Source of the DNA: Bacillus mojavensis RO-H-1 = KCTC 3706 | GTDB taxonomy: Bacteria; Bacillota; Bacilli; Bacillales; Bacillaceae | Length of the DNA: 64,000 nt | Reading direction: 5' to 3' | Assembly: GCF_000245335.1 (NCBI RefSeq) | Contig: NZ_JH600280.1 | Span: 62,001 to 126,000 of the forward strand | In this document: positions 8,761-17,114 of the stretch, piece after piece | How the letters are laid out: each line of letters opens with the position of its first letter | Numbering within the stretch: the first letter of the stretch is position 1 | Made by a program: the position numbers and the translations under genes | Notes under the pieces: generated by a model | Database searches by the model: none | What the model was told of the DNA's origin: nothing | Seen by the model: only the letters and a program-made list of their open reading frames with translations

Positions 8761-10230
8761 ATGAAATATAACTTTTTTAATATAGAAGAATTAAAAGACA
8801 GCAGAGAACTCTATGAATCAAAACCAAAACCAATTGGTCTAATCTTTGTCTATTTACTCATGGCCTTATTAATAGCTGTTATTGTTTTTAGTTTCTATGG
8901 AAAGAAAGAAGTGATTCTAAAAACAACAGCTGACATCCAATATACTATACCTGACAGCAACGTAACAAACGAAGTAGCCGGGAAAGTAAAGACAGTTACT
9001 TTTAAACAAGTTGATAAGGTACAAAAGGGAGATACACTGCTTACGCTAGAAAATACTGAAATTCAAGCGCAGAAAAAGGCGGTTAAAGCAGATATCAAAG
9101 ATTTAAAAGAACAAGCTGCGTTAAACAAAACTCTAAAAAAAAGTATTGAAAATGACAAAAACTTATTCAGTGAGGATGATCATTGGGGTTATCAAGATCA
9201 ATATCTCTCTTACAAAAAACAGAGTAATTTGTTAGAGTCATCAGAAGAAAATGCAAAAACTCAACAGAATAAACTTGAGAAGCAGAAAAAAACCGCAAAA
9301 AATAGTCTCGATAAGAAAAAAAACAAAGTGGAATTAAAGCTTCGACGAATTTCTGATCTGCAAGACTCCATTAAAAACAATAAATCCTTTGCCAAACAGG
9401 ATGATAAGTATAGTTCTTACTATAATAGTTATCAAACTAACAAACAAAATGTGGCGCAGCAGCTTGATGATCTACAGAAGATGAAAGATGAGCTCGATAA
9501 AAACAGTTTTTCACAGCAGAAAGAGAATCTGAACGGACAGCTAGAAAGTTTAAAACAAGATATGTTAGTAAAACTAAGTGAAGAAAAAGACGAATTAAAT
9601 CAATCTCTTGATGAGATTAACAGTTCAATGAAAAGTAACGATTTTGACAGTGATTCCGATAACTCAGAGCAAACAAATTATAAGCTTTCAATTGAGCAAC
9701 TCAAAACAAACTTGCTAAATCAAACATCTCAAAAGCAAACAGATCTTCAGACCACTCTTAAATCAAGAGAAGATGATCTAAAGATGATAGATTTACAATT
9801 AGAAAAATATAAAATAAAAGCAACAAGTGATGGCTATGTTAATGTATTAACAAATATATCTCCAGGTGACAATTTACAAGCAGGCACTGCTATTTTGACT
9901 ATTGTCCCTGATAAAGAGAAGCTTAAAGGTAACATTTATATTCCGAGTCATGAGATCACAAATATTAATGAAAAAGATAAGGTTAGATTCCATATTGAAA
10001 ATACAAATCAAACCATTAAAGGTGTCATTACAAAAATAAGTCCAGACAGTATTAGTGATCAAAACGGGCAAAAATTTTATATTGCTGAAAGCACGATAGA
10101 AAGCAAAGAAATTGTTAAAGATAACGGAACAAAAATACATTTAAAAAATGGCATGCAGACAGATGTATCAATTATCGTTGATTCAAAAAGATATATTGAT
10201 TATTTTTTAGATGTATTACACTTACGTTAA
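8761..10230 (+). CDS. HlyD/LcnD-like bacteriocin export accessory protein
   Basis: A 489-residue membrane-fusion-type protein that usually pairs with PCAT exporters. One membrane segment lies near residues 27-47 (IFVYLLMALLIAVIVFSFYG). A lipoyl-like half (VAGKVKTVTFKQVDKVQKGDTLL, spanning about 77-99) precedes a long Lys/Gln/Asp-rich coiled coil (about 105-345). The second lipoyl half (KATSDGYVNVLTNISPGD) and a C-terminal beta-barrel region complete the HlyD pattern. It starts 2 bp after the exporter stop with GGTGA about 11 bp before the ATG, so the two are probably translationally linked. A strong terminator follows. Confidence 0.88.
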   Translation: MKYNFFNIEELKDSRELYESKPKPIGLIFVYLLMALLIAVIVFSFYGKKEVILKTTADIQYTIPDSNVTNEVAGKVKTVTFKQVDKVQKGDTLLTLENTEIQAQKKAVKADIKDLKEQAALNKTLKKSIENDKNLFSEDDHWGYQDQYLSYKKQSNLLESSEENAKTQQNKLEKQKKTAKNSLDKKKNKVELKLRRISDLQDSIKNNKSFAKQDDKYSSYYNSYQTNKQNVAQQLDDLQKMKDELDKNSFSQQKENLNGQLESLKQDMLVKLSEEKDELNQSLDEINSSMKSNDFDSDSDNSEQTNYKLSIEQLKTNLLNQTSQKQTDLQTTLKSREDDLKMIDLQLEKYKIKATSDGYVNVLTNISPGDNLQAGTAILTIVPDKEKLKGNIYIPSHEITNINEKDKVRFHIENTNQTIKGVITKISPDSISDQNGQKFYIAESTIESKEIVKDNGTKIHLKNGMQTDVSIIVDSKRYIDYFLDVLHLR

Positions 10231-10254
10231 TTTCCATTTAGAGAAATGTTCATA

Positions 10255-10302
10255 TATGTCTCAAAAGCAGATGAGAATCTGCTTTGAGGCATTTTATTTT
10301 TT
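10255..10302 (+). terminator. Terminator of the bacteriocin operon
   Basis: Long stem TGTCTCAAAAGCAGAT-GAGA-ATCTGCTTTGAGGCA followed by TTTTATTTTTT. It closes the insert on the right. Confidence 0.85.
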
Positions 10303-10330
10303 AGAAGAAAGGTATAGGACGTATAGAACC

Positions 10331-10519
10331 ATGTCTCAAAACAAACTATTATTTTTACTCTTTTCATTTTCTTCAAGCGTTCGCCTGCTCTTCAATACGA
10401 TTTTAGTCCCCACTGGAAGCTGGAAGTCTTGGACGGTGAATATTGCTTTTATTCTTTTGGCTCTTCTATTTCTCAATCTCACTTTAAAAGAAAGAAAATC
10501 AAAAGACCAAGTATCTTAA
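10331..10519 (+). CDS. Small hydrophobic protein, unknown
   Basis: A 62-residue frame from ATG 10331 with two hydrophobic stretches (KLLFLLFSFSSSVRLLF and WTVNIAFILLALLFLNL) and a basic tail. It lies beyond the bacteriocin operon terminator; only a weak AGGAC site is seen 12 bp upstream. It could be a second immunity-like protein or a remnant at the insert border. Reading the frame further upstream would pass through the terminator hairpin and is unlikely. I do not recognise it. Confidence 0.4.
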   Translation: MSQNKLLFLLFSFSSSVRLLFNTILVPTGSWKSWTVNIAFILLALLFLNLTLKERKSKDQVS

Positions 10520-10523
10520 CAAC

Positions 10524-10552
10524 ACAAAGCCCGGGTCAAGTCTCCGGGCCGC
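10524..10552 (-). terminator. Possible terminator of yxbF
   Basis: Minus-strand stem GCCCGG-agacttgac-CCGGGC followed by TTTGTGTT, just after the yxbF stop. Confidence 0.4.
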
Positions 10553-10553
10553 T

Positions 10554-11714
10554 TCAAAGCAATACAACCTTATACTTTTTCACATCCAAAAACTGCAAAA
10601 ACTCCCTGGCCAGCACCCTCGGATCGTGCGCCTTTCCCTCATCCAGCCGATACAACATCAAACCGATAATCATAGCGGAAACATAATAAGCATAAAGTTT
10701 CTTTCCCGCGCGGATATCAAGCTGCTGATGCAGGTAAAAAGATTCCAGCGCTTTGAACATGCTGGGTATCACATGAGGAATTCCCCATTCAGGTTTGAGA
10801 AACCGGACAATAGGCGAGCGCTCCGATAACGCAGAAAGCAGGCTGGCAAGCGCCGTCTCAGCTTCCGCTAAAGAAAGCTCATCCGGACTGGCACTCACCG
10901 TCAGCCGGTCAATCATATCTGCACACGATTGATGAATCATCGCTTGTACCAGCTCATCTTTATTGGCATAGTGATCATAAAAGGTCGCCCTGCGAATGTT
11001 GCTTTTTCTGGTAATATCCGAAATCGTCACCGCCGCATAGTCTTTTTTCTCCGCCAATACGTCCAGCAACGCCTCCTGCAGCGCCTGTCTCGTGCGGACA
11101 ACACGACGGTCAATTTGCTTGTTCTCCTCCGGCTCCGCTTCAACAGCCTGTCCAAACAGCCAATAAAACCGTTTCTGAGAAACAAGTTCCCATACCTTGT
11201 GGCTAATGGCTTCTGGAGACGCTGACGCATCCTCATTCAGCCAGTACAAAATAATCGCATACGTATACAAAGCCCTGTAATGTCCGTAAATCTCCTGCTC
11301 CATGGGCGTCAAATTGACATGAATCGGAGACAGCATGACATCCTGCTGAAACACATCTTTAAAAAATCGGTGGAAATTGTGATACGGTACGTTGTCTCTA
11401 ACCATCATTGCTGAGAAGAAAGATTGATGCTGATGAACAAAAGACAATGTCGGATGCACGGTTTGCCGCTTTTGGCTGAGATGAAGTGTATCCATATGCT
11501 TGAACGCTTCATAGAGCGCTTCGCTCAATCCTTCCTGCATGTCACCCATCAAATCCTCAATGATGGAAAACTTATCCTCGTAATAAAGATAGAGTGTCCC
11601 GCGGCTCACTTGTGCGTGTTCAGCAATTTCTTTCATTGTAATCTGTCGAATATCCCTTTTTTCTAATAAATCCAGAAGCGCCTGTTTGATTTGAGCCTCA
11701 GCAGATTCCGGCAA
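10554..11714 (-). CDS. yxbF: YxbF, tandem TetR-family transcriptional regulator
   Basis: About 386 residues from TTG 11714, which has GGAGGTG at 11727-11721; a TTG at 11729 would overlap that site. The length is double the usual TetR size because the protein contains two TetR units. The first HTH is near the N terminus (ITMKEIAEHAQVSRGTLYLYY) and a second one is near the middle (VTISDITRKSNIRRATFYDHY). Each is followed by a helical ligand/dimerisation region. Divergent from aldX, so it may control that gene or itself; the ligand is unknown. The name rests on protein type and position. Confidence 0.85.
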   Translation of the reverse strand: MPESAEAQIKQALLDLLEKRDIRQITMKEIAEHAQVSRGTLYLYYEDKFSIIEDLMGDMQEGLSEALYEAFKHMDTLHLSQKRQTVHPTLSFVHQHQSFFSAMMVRDNVPYHNFHRFFKDVFQQDVMLSPIHVNLTPMEQEIYGHYRALYTYAIILYWLNEDASASPEAISHKVWELVSQKRFYWLFGQAVEAEPEENKQIDRRVVRTRQALQEALLDVLAEKKDYAAVTISDITRKSNIRRATFYDHYANKDELVQAMIHQSCADMIDRLTVSASPDELSLAEAETALASLLSALSERSPIVRFLKPEWGIPHVIPSMFKALESFYLHQQLDIRAGKKLYAYYVSAMIIGLMLYRLDEGKAHDPRVLAREFLQFLDVKKYKVVLL

Positions 11715-11747
11715 AAGAGTCACCTCCAAACTTAGACAGATGTTCGA

Positions 11748-11767
11748 TATATGTACGGTAACGTATA
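11748..11767. promoter_or_regulatory. Imperfect palindrome, possible YxbF operator
   Basis: TATA-x-GT...AC-x-TATA symmetry (TATATGTACGGTAACGTATA) in the yxbF-aldX divergent region. TetR operators are often of this length; this is only a candidate. A TATAAT at 11809-11814 may be the aldX -10. Confidence 0.3.
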
Positions 11768-11855
11768 GATGATTCTCCGTTGTCTTTCTTATAGAAAAGA
11801 TACCACTTTATAATAGTTCCGAGATAAGCAGAAAGCAAATGAGGGGGATTTTACA

Positions 11856-13193
11856 ATGGAACAGCAAGTAAAAGACGACATTCAGCGCGTCTTCCAGCTT
11901 CAGAAAAAACAGCAAAAAGTGCTGCGCGCTTCAACAGCGGAACAGCGCAAAGAAAAGCTTCAGCGCTTTCTGGATTCCGTCATCGCACATGAAGAGGAAA
12001 TCATCGAAGCGATCCGCAAAGACGTGCGGAAGCCGTATCACGAGGTCAAAAAAGCAGAAATCGAAGGTACAAAAAAAGCGATCAGAGATAATATGAACAA
12101 CCTGGAAACATGGATGGCACCCAAAGAAGTCGGTTCATCCTTAAGCTCTGATGCCAACGGAATCCTCATGTACGAGCCTAAAGGCGTTACGCTTATACTC
12201 GGTCCGTGGAACTACCCGTTTATGCTGACGATGGCGCCGCTTGCCGCTTCTATCGCAGCAGGAAACAGCGCCATTGTGAAGCTGTCAGACTTTACGATGA
12301 ACACGAGCAACATTGCCGCAAAAGTCATTCGAGATGCTTTCGACGAAAAAGAAGTTGCCATTTTTGAAGGAGAGGTTGAAGTGGCCACTGAGCTTCTTGA
12401 TCAGCCGTTCGACCACATTTTCTTCACCGGAAGCACAAATGTGGGAAAAATCGTCATGACAGCAGCCGCCAAGCACTTGGCATCTGTCACGCTTGAGCTT
12501 GGCGGCAAGAGTCCGACCATCATCGACAGTGAATACGACTTAATGGACGCAGCGAAAAAAATTGCTGTCGGCAAGTTCGTAAATGCCGGTCAAACCTGCA
12601 TCGCGCCGGATTATGTCTTCATTAAAAAAGACGTGCAGGACAAGTTCGCAGGCATTTTACAAACCATTGTCAACGCAGGATTTATGGAAGATGATTACAC
12701 GCCGGACCGAAACAAATTTACGCAAATTGTCAATGACCGCAACTTTAACCGCGTCAAAGCTTTATACGACGATGCCATCGAGAAAGGCGCGGAAGTTGTG
12801 TTCGGCGGCGTATTTGATGCAAGCGACCGTACGATCTCGCCAACCGTTTTGAAAAACGTTACGCCAGATATGAAGATCATGCAGGAAGAAATCTTTGCAC
12901 CGATCCTGCCGATGATGAACTATGAAGACATCGAGGAAGTCATTGATTACGTAAATGACCGCGATAAACCGCTCGCGCTTTATGTATTCAGCCACAACCA
13001 AGACCTGATCGGCAATGTCCTTCAGCACACCACATCAGGAAATGCAGCCATCAATGATGTCGTCGTTCATTTCAGTGACGTCAACCTGCCATTCGGCGGC
13101 GTCAACACAAGCGGAATCGGCTCCTATCATGGGGTATACGGATTTAAAGAGTTCTCCCATGAAAAAGGTGTGTTTATTCAAGCTACTAAATAA
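11856..13193 (+). CDS. aldX: AldX, aldehyde dehydrogenase
   Basis: NAD(P)-dependent aldehyde dehydrogenase of 445 residues, the short form resembling fatty-aldehyde dehydrogenases. Visible motifs are LGPWNYPF (about 112-119), the FTGSTNVGK cofactor loop, LELGGKSP with the general-base Glu, and NAGQTCIAPDY with catalytic Cys. The C-terminal NLPFGGVNTSGIG and EFSHEKGV blocks complete the fold. A GAGGGGG site precedes the ATG and a strong terminator follows. Probable role: oxidation of aldehydes to carboxylates in the cytosol. It is divergent from the TetR-type yxbF. Confidence 0.93.
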   Translation: MEQQVKDDIQRVFQLQKKQQKVLRASTAEQRKEKLQRFLDSVIAHEEEIIEAIRKDVRKPYHEVKKAEIEGTKKAIRDNMNNLETWMAPKEVGSSLSSDANGILMYEPKGVTLILGPWNYPFMLTMAPLAASIAAGNSAIVKLSDFTMNTSNIAAKVIRDAFDEKEVAIFEGEVEVATELLDQPFDHIFFTGSTNVGKIVMTAAAKHLASVTLELGGKSPTIIDSEYDLMDAAKKIAVGKFVNAGQTCIAPDYVFIKKDVQDKFAGILQTIVNAGFMEDDYTPDRNKFTQIVNDRNFNRVKALYDDAIEKGAEVVFGGVFDASDRTISPTVLKNVTPDMKIMQEEIFAPILPMMNYEDIEEVIDYVNDRDKPLALYVFSHNQDLIGNVLQHTTSGNAAINDVVVHFSDVNLPFGGVNTSGIGSYHGVYGFKEFSHEKGVFIQATK

Positions 13194-13202
13194 ACATGGT
13201 TC

Positions 13203-13237
13203 AGAGAATCTGCATCCCTTGCAGATTCTCTTTTTCT
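13203..13237 (+). terminator. Terminator of aldX
   Basis: AGAGAATCTGC-atcccttGC-AGATTCTCT hairpin followed by TTTTCT. Confidence 0.85.
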
Positions 13238-13316
13238 ATCATCCCCAGTTCAGTCATTTCCAGTTTGTGAATAAATGTAGTTCACAGAAAAATCATGCAT
13301 CAGCAAAAATAGAAAA

Positions 13317-13748
13317 CTATGTAAAGTTCCTTGTGACAGGTTTCTTTGACGAAGAACGAAAAACGGCAAAAAACCAAATGATGTTTACAGCCGCTGAAGC
13401 GAGACAGAGCCCCATCACAGTAATCACATCAGAAAGCGGATGGTCACCGAATACACTCACCATCAGCACAATGGCAGCAGTAGATAAGTGAATCAGCAAA
13501 CCCATGCCGCAAAGCGCCGCCATCACAAATTTCATCGCATCCACACCCAGCATGTACATGAGGATGGGAATGAGATAGAAAACAAGTATCATACCAATTG
13601 CCGACCACATACCGATAGAGTTGAACTGATTGGCTGAGGACCCCGTGTCTGCCAGCGGAGAAAGTGAAGCCGCAGCAATCATAGCGCAAAAAAGGAATGC
13701 AGAAATTGCAGTCAAGATCACCACGCGATTTTTTCTGGACATGATCAA
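13317..13748 (-). CDS. yxaJ: YxaJ, four-helix membrane protein
   Basis: A 143-residue protein from TTG 13748; AGGAGGTG lies immediately upstream, and ATG 13742 would also be possible. Four hydrophobic segments are visible, beginning with VVILTAISAFLFCAMIAAASL and ending with LASAAVNIIWFFAVF. There are no catalytic or binding motifs. It lies directly after aldX on the opposite strand, whereas in strain 168, as I recall, the asnH gene cluster separates these genes. Name assigned by size, topology and the following yxaI-yxaH-qdoI order. Confidence 0.7.
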   Translation of the reverse strand: MIMSRKNRVVILTAISAFLFCAMIAAASLSPLADTGSSANQFNSIGMWSAIGMILVFYLIPILMYMLGVDAMKFVMAALCGMGLLIHLSTAAIVLMVSVFGDHPLSDVITVMGLCLASAAVNIIWFFAVFRSSSKKPVTRNFT

Positions 13749-13824
13749 TTGACACCTCCTAAAATAGAAATATTAACCTTTATTTTCAATTAGCTCCCAT
13801 ACCTGCTTGCAGCTCGTGCTCATA

Positions 13825-13985
13825 TCATCCAACCCGTCTGTCGATCAACAGCTGTCGTTTCTTATCGTCCTCACTAAACACCCGATGCCCTTCGCCTTTC
13901 GTTTATCCGGCAGAAGCAAGCCGATTTTCTCATCATAACGAACTGCATCCTCAGGCATTTGGCACTGCTTTATGGCTTCTAATAA
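13825..13985 (-). pseudogene. Remnant of a MerR-family regulator
   Basis: Reading the minus strand gives AVRYDEKIGLLLPDKRKAKG and, after a frame change near 13888, GHRVFSEDDKKRQLLIDRR before a stop at 13825. This is the recognisable winged-helix part of MerR proteins (RYYDEIGLL...GYRVFSEDD). The first helix, the C-terminal half and any effector domain are missing. It fills most of the gap between yxaJ and yxaI. Confidence 0.7.
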
Positions 13986-14153
13986 TGTATAAAAATGCTT
14001 TTTAACAATCTCTGGTATATTTATATAGTAGAAAAGAAAGGATATAAGACTCATTTTTCAGTAATATCAGGATTTTATCACCATATCATATTGCAAAAGC
14101 TTTTTTTACAAAGTATACTGTTCCAGATTAATTCAAAGGAGAGAGAAATATAC

Positions 14154-14609
14154 ATGGAAAAACCGGCAGGATTTTGGATTCGTGTTTTAGCTTATTTGAT
14201 TGATGGCATTATTGTATCTGTTCCTAGCTATATTATTCTATTTATTATCAATTCTGTATTCATCGCTGGATCCATCGCAACAGACCCATACATGACAAAA
14301 GACGAATATATGGTGAAATACTTAACGCTTGCCTTTTTGCCAACCATGCTGATTATGATTGTCATCAGTGTGTTATATTACGGGCTGCTTACAGCTTCTA
14401 AAATGCAAGGCACGCTCGGCAAGAAAATTCTCGGGCTGAAAGTAGTCAATGAACAAGGCGGACGCGTGTCTATCGGGCAGGCAATCGGCCGTTACTTTGC
14501 GTACATATTATCTGGAATTATCTTTTATATCGGTTTTATCATGGTGGCATTCGGAGAGAAAAAGGGCCTTCATGACATCATTTGCCGCACACGGGTTGTA
14601 TATAAATAA
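14154..14609 (+). CDS. yxaI: YxaI, RDD-family membrane protein
   Basis: A 151-residue protein starting at ATG 14154, with GGAGAGA about 10 bp upstream; the frame is open further upstream but without a ribosome site. The N-terminal GFWIRVLAYLIDGIIV carries the Arg and Asp that define the RDD domain. A second hallmark, the TLGKKILGLKVV loop, precedes the last membrane helix, and the tail KKGLHDIICRTRVV is typical. Three to four membrane helices. RDD proteins are of unknown or varied function, some acting in ion exchange. Convergent with yxaH across a shared terminator. Confidence 0.88.
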   Translation: MEKPAGFWIRVLAYLIDGIIVSVPSYIILFIINSVFIAGSIATDPYMTKDEYMVKYLTLAFLPTMLIMIVISVLYYGLLTASKMQGTLGKKILGLKVVNEQGGRVSIGQAIGRYFAYILSGIIFYIGFIMVAFGEKKGLHDIICRTRVVYK

Positions 14610-14619
14610 TTGAAAACCT

Positions 14620-14660
14620 GAAAAAGTCTAGACTCCAATATGAGTCTAGACTTTTATTTA
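14620..14660. terminator. Bidirectional terminator between yxaI and yxaH
   Basis: AAAAGTCTAGACT-ccaatatg-AGTCTAGACTTTTATTT, near-perfect 13-bp arms. Confidence 0.85.
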
Positions 14661-15863
14661 TCTTGATTTCTTCAAGATCGGCTGCCATTTCATATACGTA
14701 AGGCTCCTCCAAAGCCACTCAAACGGCCCCATTCGAAATGCCCGAAGCCAAAGATGGCTGAAAATCATTTGAAGGGCACATACCGCGATCGTGATCAGCA
14801 CGCCCGCAGCCGGATACACTTTGCCGTATAACCCCAACCCGTAATAATAGAAAATCCACGTACAAATGATTGATTGCATGAGATAGTTGGTAAATGCCAT
14901 TCTCCCGACTGCAGAAAAGTATTGCAGCGGCTTAGCCAGTCTTGTCTTATGATATAGATACACAATCGTAGTGACGTAGAAAAACATAAGAAAAGGCGCT
15001 CCAACCAGCAAACATACTTCTTTTTCGGTCACACTGTACAATATATGAGCGCTGATGCCAATGACCAGCCCAGACAGCCATACTCTTTTTAACGCTTTGC
15101 GGTGCTTTTCCGGCTGATGCAGCAATCTTGATTTTGCCGCCGCGGCGCCCAGCAAAAACATACTAAAATATGGGATGGAGGCAAAAAAGAAATTCAGCGG
15201 ATTATAGGTCAGCATGCCATTCATTGACATATATACGAGACGGTCGTGGATTCGCTGTTCCGCAATGTCTTTCAGGGTGCCGTTTCCGTAAGCATGCAGC
15301 GCCTGCTTCGCCTGCTGAATGGCCGCCTGTGCCCATTCTTGACCGTTCGCTTGATGAAAGCTTGCCAAAATGAACGGAAGCGAAAACAGGAGATACAAAG
15401 AGACTGCCCATATCAACAGTGTTTTCGGCTTTGCTTTTCTAAACAATAGTAAAACCAAACCAAGCAGGGCATATTCCGTTAAGATATCCCCGTCCCATAT
15501 CAAAAAAGCATGAATGGTGCCAAAGATGAAGAGTGCCAATAATCTTCTGATATAAAGCGGGACAAAACGTTTTCCTTTGCTTAACGCTCTCTCCATCATC
15601 ACCACCATGCCAAACCCAAATAAAAATGAAAACAGTAAAATACATTTGGTTTGAATCAAAAATTTCAATATGTCTGCTGCAGCAAAATCTGCATCAGACC
15701 ACTTTTCCGTGAAAAAATTATCCTTTCCAAGCATAGACAAATACATATCCGGATAACTGAAGTGCGCCAAATTCACAAATAGGATGCCGAAAATGGCAAT
15801 TCCTCTTAACACGTCAAGCACACCAATCCGCTCATTTGTCAGAGTCGGCTGTAATGAAGCCAT
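14658..15863 (-). CDS. yxaH: YxaH, DUF418 family membrane protein
   Basis: About 401 residues from ATG 15863, which has AAAGGAG 10 bp upstream; the GTG at 15872 is too close to that site. The N-terminal RIGVLDVLRGIAIFGILFVN and the C-terminal GRMAFTNYLMQSIICTWIFYYYG with a final GPFEWLWRSLTY are diagnostic for DUF418. About ten hydrophobic segments. The family is of unknown biochemical function and related to acyltransferase-type membrane proteins. It lies 149 bp downstream of qdoI on the same strand, but a terminator-like hairpin separates them. Confidence 0.88.
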   Translation of the reverse strand: MASLQPTLTNERIGVLDVLRGIAIFGILFVNLAHFSYPDMYLSMLGKDNFFTEKWSDADFAAADILKFLIQTKCILLFSFLFGFGMVVMMERALSKGKRFVPLYIRRLLALFIFGTIHAFLIWDGDILTEYALLGLVLLLFRKAKPKTLLIWAVSLYLLFSLPFILASFHQANGQEWAQAAIQQAKQALHAYGNGTLKDIAEQRIHDRLVYMSMNGMLTYNPLNFFFASIPYFSMFLLGAAAAKSRLLHQPEKHRKALKRVWLSGLVIGISAHILYSVTEKEVCLLVGAPFLMFFYVTTIVYLYHKTRLAKPLQYFSAVGRMAFTNYLMQSIICTWIFYYYGLGLYGKVYPAAGVLITIAVCALQMIFSHLWLRAFRMGPFEWLWRSLTYMKWQPILKKSR

Positions 15864-15975
15864 ATGAATCACGCTCCTTTATTTCTATACCTCAAGCGTA
15901 TGAAAAATAGAAGCGAAGAAACATCGATTTAGATGGCAACACAAAGGAAAAACCTTACAATTCTGTCACCTTCAC

Positions 15976-16008
15976 AATAAAAAGCCAGGCTTCACAGGAA
16001 GCCCGGAG
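15976..16008 (-). terminator. Terminator-like hairpin after qdoI
   Basis: Minus-strand CCGGGCTTC-ctgt-GAAGCCTGG-CTTTTTATT. Partial read-through to yxaH is possible. Confidence 0.7.
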
Positions 16009-16011
16009 ATA

Positions 16012-17025
16012 TTATGGTTTCATGACCTTTAAATCTAATGTGTCGATATTCTGCAAGACACGGTCGAATCGCAAAGCTTGAGGTTCACTCGGGAAGATAT
16101 GCCCCTCATACGGATCTCCTAACGTGCGGAAAAACGGCTCGAATAAGCCCGGAACCAATACCCCCACCATTTTTGTATAGTGAGAATCCAAGCGATAGGA
16201 GTGTACAGTGTTGGCAGGAACATGCAGAAAATCTCCTGGATTAAGCTGAATTTCTTCACCATCGGCCCACATCGTCATTTGTCCTTCAAGGCAATAGAAT
16301 GTTTCTGTATGATGCTCATGGTAATGATCAACGATGCGATCGCCTTTAGGGCCTTCAGATGATACAACGATAAATTGCCCGTCTGTATTCTTTTGCGCAG
16401 CCACTATCCGGTGTAGCTGATCGCCCGTCAACAAACGGTCTCCTTCTCCAGACTCAAGCACATATGGAACAACGCCATCCGGAAGTTCTGTATTCTCCAC
16501 TAGTTTTGGAGCACCGGCAGGGTTTTCATCCTCCGCAAACATAATGTCCGCCACCTCAGCCGCTTTTACAAAACGCTCTTTTGACACTTCTTCGCTTGCG
16601 TGCGGCGGATGTTCAGCGTGATCATACGGCGTTCCAAGCACGGAATACATATGTGCGACATTTCCTTTCATTGTGTAAGACACCAGCCGTGTTCTATGGC
16701 TCTGCATCCGGTAGCTGTGCGGCGTTCCGGCCGGAATATTCGCATAATCACCAGCTACTAAAAGATAATGTTCACCATCAAGCGTCAGTTCAAGCTTACC
16801 GTCCAGAACAAGAAGCCCTTCATGCGTATTTTTGTGAATATGAAGCGGAAAGGCATCCCCTTTTCCCCCAGAAAGCAGTACGATCTCGAACAAATCTCCC
16901 GTGCTCTTTCCGTTTGCCATCACTGTCGCAACCTGTCTGCCGAACAAGTAGCGCTCTCCCTCTCCGCTGCGGAGCAAGTAAGGCACTTTTTCTTTGGGCA
17001 GTGAATGTTTACTTAACGTTTTCAT
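16012..17025 (-). CDS. qdoI: QdoI, quercetin 2,3-dioxygenase
   Basis: A 337-residue bicupin enzyme (formerly yxaG) that cleaves quercetin and related flavonols with O2, releasing CO. The first cupin shows the metal-binding set PLHIHKNTHEG (about 60-70) with a later His in PHSYRM; the second cupin shows DHYHEHHTETFYCLEG (about 230-245) and VHSYRLDSHY. Two intact metal sites agree with the known bicupin. ATG 17025 has TTGGAGGAAA upstream. Two operators for the flavonoid-responsive TetR repressors QdoR and LmrA lie within 65 bp of the start. Divergent expression is not involved; qdoR is upstream on the same strand. Confidence 0.94.
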   Translation of the reverse strand: MKTLSKHSLPKEKVPYLLRSGEGERYLFGRQVATVMANGKSTGDLFEIVLLSGGKGDAFPLHIHKNTHEGLLVLDGKLELTLDGEHYLLVAGDYANIPAGTPHSYRMQSHRTRLVSYTMKGNVAHMYSVLGTPYDHAEHPPHASEEVSKERFVKAAEVADIMFAEDENPAGAPKLVENTELPDGVVPYVLESGEGDRLLTGDQLHRIVAAQKNTDGQFIVVSSEGPKGDRIVDHYHEHHTETFYCLEGQMTMWADGEEIQLNPGDFLHVPANTVHSYRLDSHYTKMVGVLVPGLFEPFFRTLGDPYEGHIFPSEPQALRFDRVLQNIDTLDLKVMKP

Positions 17026-17039
17026 GTTGTTTCCTCCAA

Positions 17040-17058
17040 TTTAGACCAGTCTATATAT
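17040..17058. promoter_or_regulatory. QdoR/LmrA operator 1 of qdoI
   Basis: TAGAC-CA-GTCTA at 17042-17053 with an extra TATATA on the right, close to the reported QdoR/LmrA box (TATAGACCGGTCTATA type). Confidence 0.75.
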
Positions 17059-17070
17059 TTTAGGTTTCTA

Positions 17071-17090
17071 ACTAGACCGTTCTATATAAT
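17071..17090. promoter_or_regulatory. QdoR/LmrA operator 2 of qdoI
   Basis: TAGA-CCGT-TCTA at 17073-17084 followed by TATAA; second copy about 31 bp (three helical turns) from the first. Confidence 0.7.
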
Positions 17091-17114
17091 TGTAGGGGAA
17101 AGGATAACAAATTG

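Noticed and set aside
10211-10330. Upstream extension of the small hydrophobic ORF at 10331
   Set aside because: It overlaps the end of the export accessory gene and reads through a terminator stem.
10257-10341. Short direct repeat ATGTCTCAAAA at 10257 and 10331
   Set aside because: Only 11 bp, with one copy inside a terminator stem; probably chance.
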